DNA from: UBA4823 sp034436035
GTDB taxonomy: Bacteria; Chloroflexota; Anaerolineae; Anaerolineales; UBA4823
Direction: 5' to 3'
DNA: 7,003 bases
Assembly (NCBI GenBank): GCA_034436035.1
Contig: DAOTVW010000191.1
Coordinates: forward strand, 1 to 7,003
The notes beneath the pieces are model-generated. The model was not told the origin of the DNA, ran no database searches, and was given only the letters and a program-made list of their open reading frames with translations. The stretch's first letter is position 1, and each line of letters starts with the position of its first letter. The position numbers and the translations under genes were made by a program. Of the stretch, positions 5,896-7,003 are shown in pieces.

Positions 5896-6219
5896 TTAAT
5901 ACTCCTCATAGGTATCAATGGGCAGCAAAAAAACCGTCGCTCCCCCAATGGTGATCGGTGTCGAAATCGGGATGGGTAGTGGTGCGCTTTCTAAAGGAGT
6001 GGTTATATATTCTGTTCGTTGTCGGCATTCCTTTTTGATGATCTGGATCATCCCTTCAAGCTGATGTTCCTCAAGGTTTAATAATAGCGTGGAATTCTTT
6101 TGTGACAACAACCCCCCAACCGTGGCAATACCTTCTACATCTATGCCTGCTTTTTGTAAGGCTAGGGTTGTCTTTTTTTCGTCTTGACTCTGTAGAACAA
6201 CAATACCAAGATAATGCAT
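5896..6219 (-). CDS. Divergent PII-like paralogue (DUF970 / cyclic-di-AMP receptor-like)
   Basis: A 107-residue protein, the family's usual length, paralogous to the next gene. It shares the pattern of an N-terminal strand (YLGIVVL), a GI(D)VEGIATVGGLL segment (residues 25-38), an STLLL strand, an amphipathic helix ending IIKKEC, a long loop (about 69-90), and the C-terminal GGATVFLLPID strand typical of the family. The ligand-contact positions differ: against its neighbour R26, T28, F36 and G47 become D27, E29, L37 and N48. It may therefore bind a different ligand, none, or act through hetero-trimers. The start ATG at 6219 is the only option, since an in-frame TAA lies three codons upstream at 6226-6228. 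No convincing Shine-Dalgarno precedes it. It is first in the two-gene leftward unit, 2 bp from its neighbour. The fold assignment is good; the function is unknown. Confidence 0.82.
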   Translation of the reverse strand: MHYLGIVVLQSQDEKKTTLALQKAGIDVEGIATVGGLLSQKNSTLLLNLEEHQLEGMIQIIKKECRQRTEYITTPLESAPLPIPISTPITIGGATVFLLPIDTYEEY

Positions 6220-6540
6220 GAGTAATTAGGGGTAAATGTTTGTTTATTATTTTTTATTTTACCGTATTTACGCCAGATTGGTACACTCAATTTACCCAAA
6301 TTTAAAATTGATTTGGAAACTGGGGAAGTTTTAGAGGCAATTTTATTTTATGACGAACTATATTTTCATCTATCCATGTTCAATACAACCCGATAGTTCC
6401 TTATATATCCTTGTTTTGTTGTTGGTGATTTTTTTCCATAATTAATTTTTTACTGGCGTAACCATTCAAATCTAGTTGGGTTGTAACACAAAGACACAAT
6501 CGTGAACCTATGCTAGAATACAAGGAAAAGGAGAGCAAAC
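6220..6540. other. AT-rich intergenic region between divergent genes
   Basis: About 320 bp separate the leftward PII-like pair from the rightward MaoC-like gene. It holds a T-rich stretch (6237-6263), a 7-bp inverted repeat GAACTAT/ATAGTTC (6355-6361 with 6393-6399, too small to call), and the promoter of the MaoC-like gene near its right end. No convincing promoter for the PII-like pair was found, although TAAAAT on the minus strand at 6256-6261 could be a -10. No supportable gene or RNA was seen; a plus-strand frame stays open for about 56 codons (6226-6393) but has no credible start. Confidence 0.6.
6491..6519 (+). promoter_or_regulatory. Extended -10 promoter for the MaoC-like gene
   Basis: AAGACA (6491-6496, 4 of 6 match to TTGACA) lies 17 bp before TAGAAT (6514-6519, 5 of 6 match to TATAAT), which is preceded by TGC, the extended -10 element. 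Transcription would start near 6526, just in front of the ribosome-binding site, giving a leader of only about 15 nt. Confidence 0.65.
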
Positions 6541-7003
6541 GTGGAAAACACAATTCGCTCAAGAGGTTTATATTTTGAAGAATTTGAGATTGGAAAAAAA
6601 TTCGTCAGCGTTGGACGTACGGTAACAGAACATGATATCGTCACATTTGCTGGTCTTTCTGGCGATTTCAATCAAATTCATACTGATGCTGAATTTAGCA
6701 AAAACACCGTTTATGGACAACGAATTGCCCATGGGGTGCTTGGTTTATCGATCGCGACTGGATTGGTCATGCGCACCGGCTTACTTGAGGGCACAGTTCT
6801 TGCATTTAGGGAAATAGATCAGTGGAAATTCACGAAACCAATTTTTATCGGTGATACCATCCATGTTGAATTAGAGGTGATCGAAACCAAGCCATTGGCG
6901 AGATTGGGCGGTGGTTCGATAACTATCGCAGTAAAGGTATTAAACCAAAACGAAGAAATGGTCATGAAAGGAAATTGGATTGCCCTTGTGGCATCTCGAC
7001 CAG
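6541..7003 (+). CDS. MaoC-like dehydratase / (R)-specific enoyl-CoA hydratase family protein (3' truncated by window edge)
   Basis: The frame starts at GTG 6541, with AAAGGAGAG ending about 5 nt upstream, and is open for 154 codons to the right edge. Proteins of this hot-dog-fold family hydrate trans-2-enoyl-CoA to (R)-3-hydroxyacyl-CoA or carry out related steps in fatty-acid, polyhydroxyalkanoate or branched-chain acid metabolism. The hydratase-2 signature is visible: FAGLSGDFNQIHTD at residues 36-49, with the catalytic Asp-His pair at D42 and H47, followed by the GQRIAHGVLGLSIATGL helix. The usual NP before the Ile-His is NQ here. FTKPIFIGDTIHVELEV and the later VKVLNQ strand are also typical. 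Most of the domain is present, so few residues are probably missing, unless it is fused to a second domain. The substrate cannot be told from sequence. Confidence 0.9.
   Translation, partial: MENTIRSRGLYFEEFEIGKKFVSVGRTVTEHDIVTFAGLSGDFNQIHTDAEFSKNTVYGQRIAHGVLGLSIATGLVMRTGLLEGTVLAFREIDQWKFTKPIFIGDTIHVELEVIETKPLARLGGGSITIAVKVLNQNEEMVMKGNWIALVASRP

Noticed and set aside
6226..6396. A plus-strand frame open for about 56 codons in the intergenic region, reading fairly protein-like in its second half
   Set aside because: There is no ATG or GTG near its beginning, no Shine-Dalgarno before the available TTG, and composition is AT-driven. Possibly a gene remnant, but not supportable.
6355..6399. A 7-bp inverted repeat, GAACTAT/ATAGTTC, with a 31-bp spacer
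   Set aside because: It is short, far apart and expected by chance in AT-rich DNA. Its resemblance to GAACTATC in the 3773-3780 hairpin is also likely chance.

Overview
The window looks like chromosomal core-genome DNA from a bacterium, moderately AT-rich, most likely a member of the Chloroflexota (Anaerolineae-like). This placement is an inference. It rests on the style of the genes (a single-pass foldase with a long Thr/Pro-rich insert, and a doublet of small PII-like proteins beside housekeeping genes), not on a marker-gene comparison. I see no insertion sequence, prophage, CRISPR array, tRNA or rRNA.

Layout, left to right. (1) 1-2258, plus strand: the C-terminal part (hinge, second coiled coil, C-terminal ATPase lobe) of the chromosome-organising ATPase SMC; its N-terminal half lies off the left edge. 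(2) 2260-2287: a strong hairpin lying between convergent genes, with its T-tract on the minus strand. (3) 4849 down to 2311, minus strand: the classical rpsF-ssb-rpsR cluster (S6, single-stranded-DNA-binding protein, S18), followed after a 90-bp gap with a long hairpin by a membrane-anchored parvulin-type peptidyl-prolyl isomerase. (4) 4850-5053: a divergent promoter region with a hairpin in the rpsF leader and a good sigma-70-type promoter firing rightwards. (5) 5054-5623, plus strand: an AMMECR1-domain protein. (6) 6219 down to 5627, minus strand: two adjacent genes 2 bp apart encoding PII-like proteins of the cyclic-di-AMP receptor (DarA/PstA, DUF970) type. One is short but keeps most of the ligand-binding motif; the other is full length but has lost it. 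(7) 6220-6540: an AT-rich intergenic region with an extended -10 promoter for the last gene. (8) 6541-7003, plus strand: a MaoC-like (R)-hydratase-type protein running off the right edge.

Most genes are independent housekeeping functions: chromosome segregation (SMC), small-subunit ribosome assembly and DNA protection (S6/SSB/S18), folding of exported proteins (parvulin foldase), and probably second-messenger sensing (the PII-like pair). I did not find a clearly new multi-gene system. The items most worth a second look are the divergent tandem PII-like pair with complementary losses, the rpsF leader hairpin as a possible S6:S18 autoregulatory element, and the hairpin between rpsR and the foldase gene.
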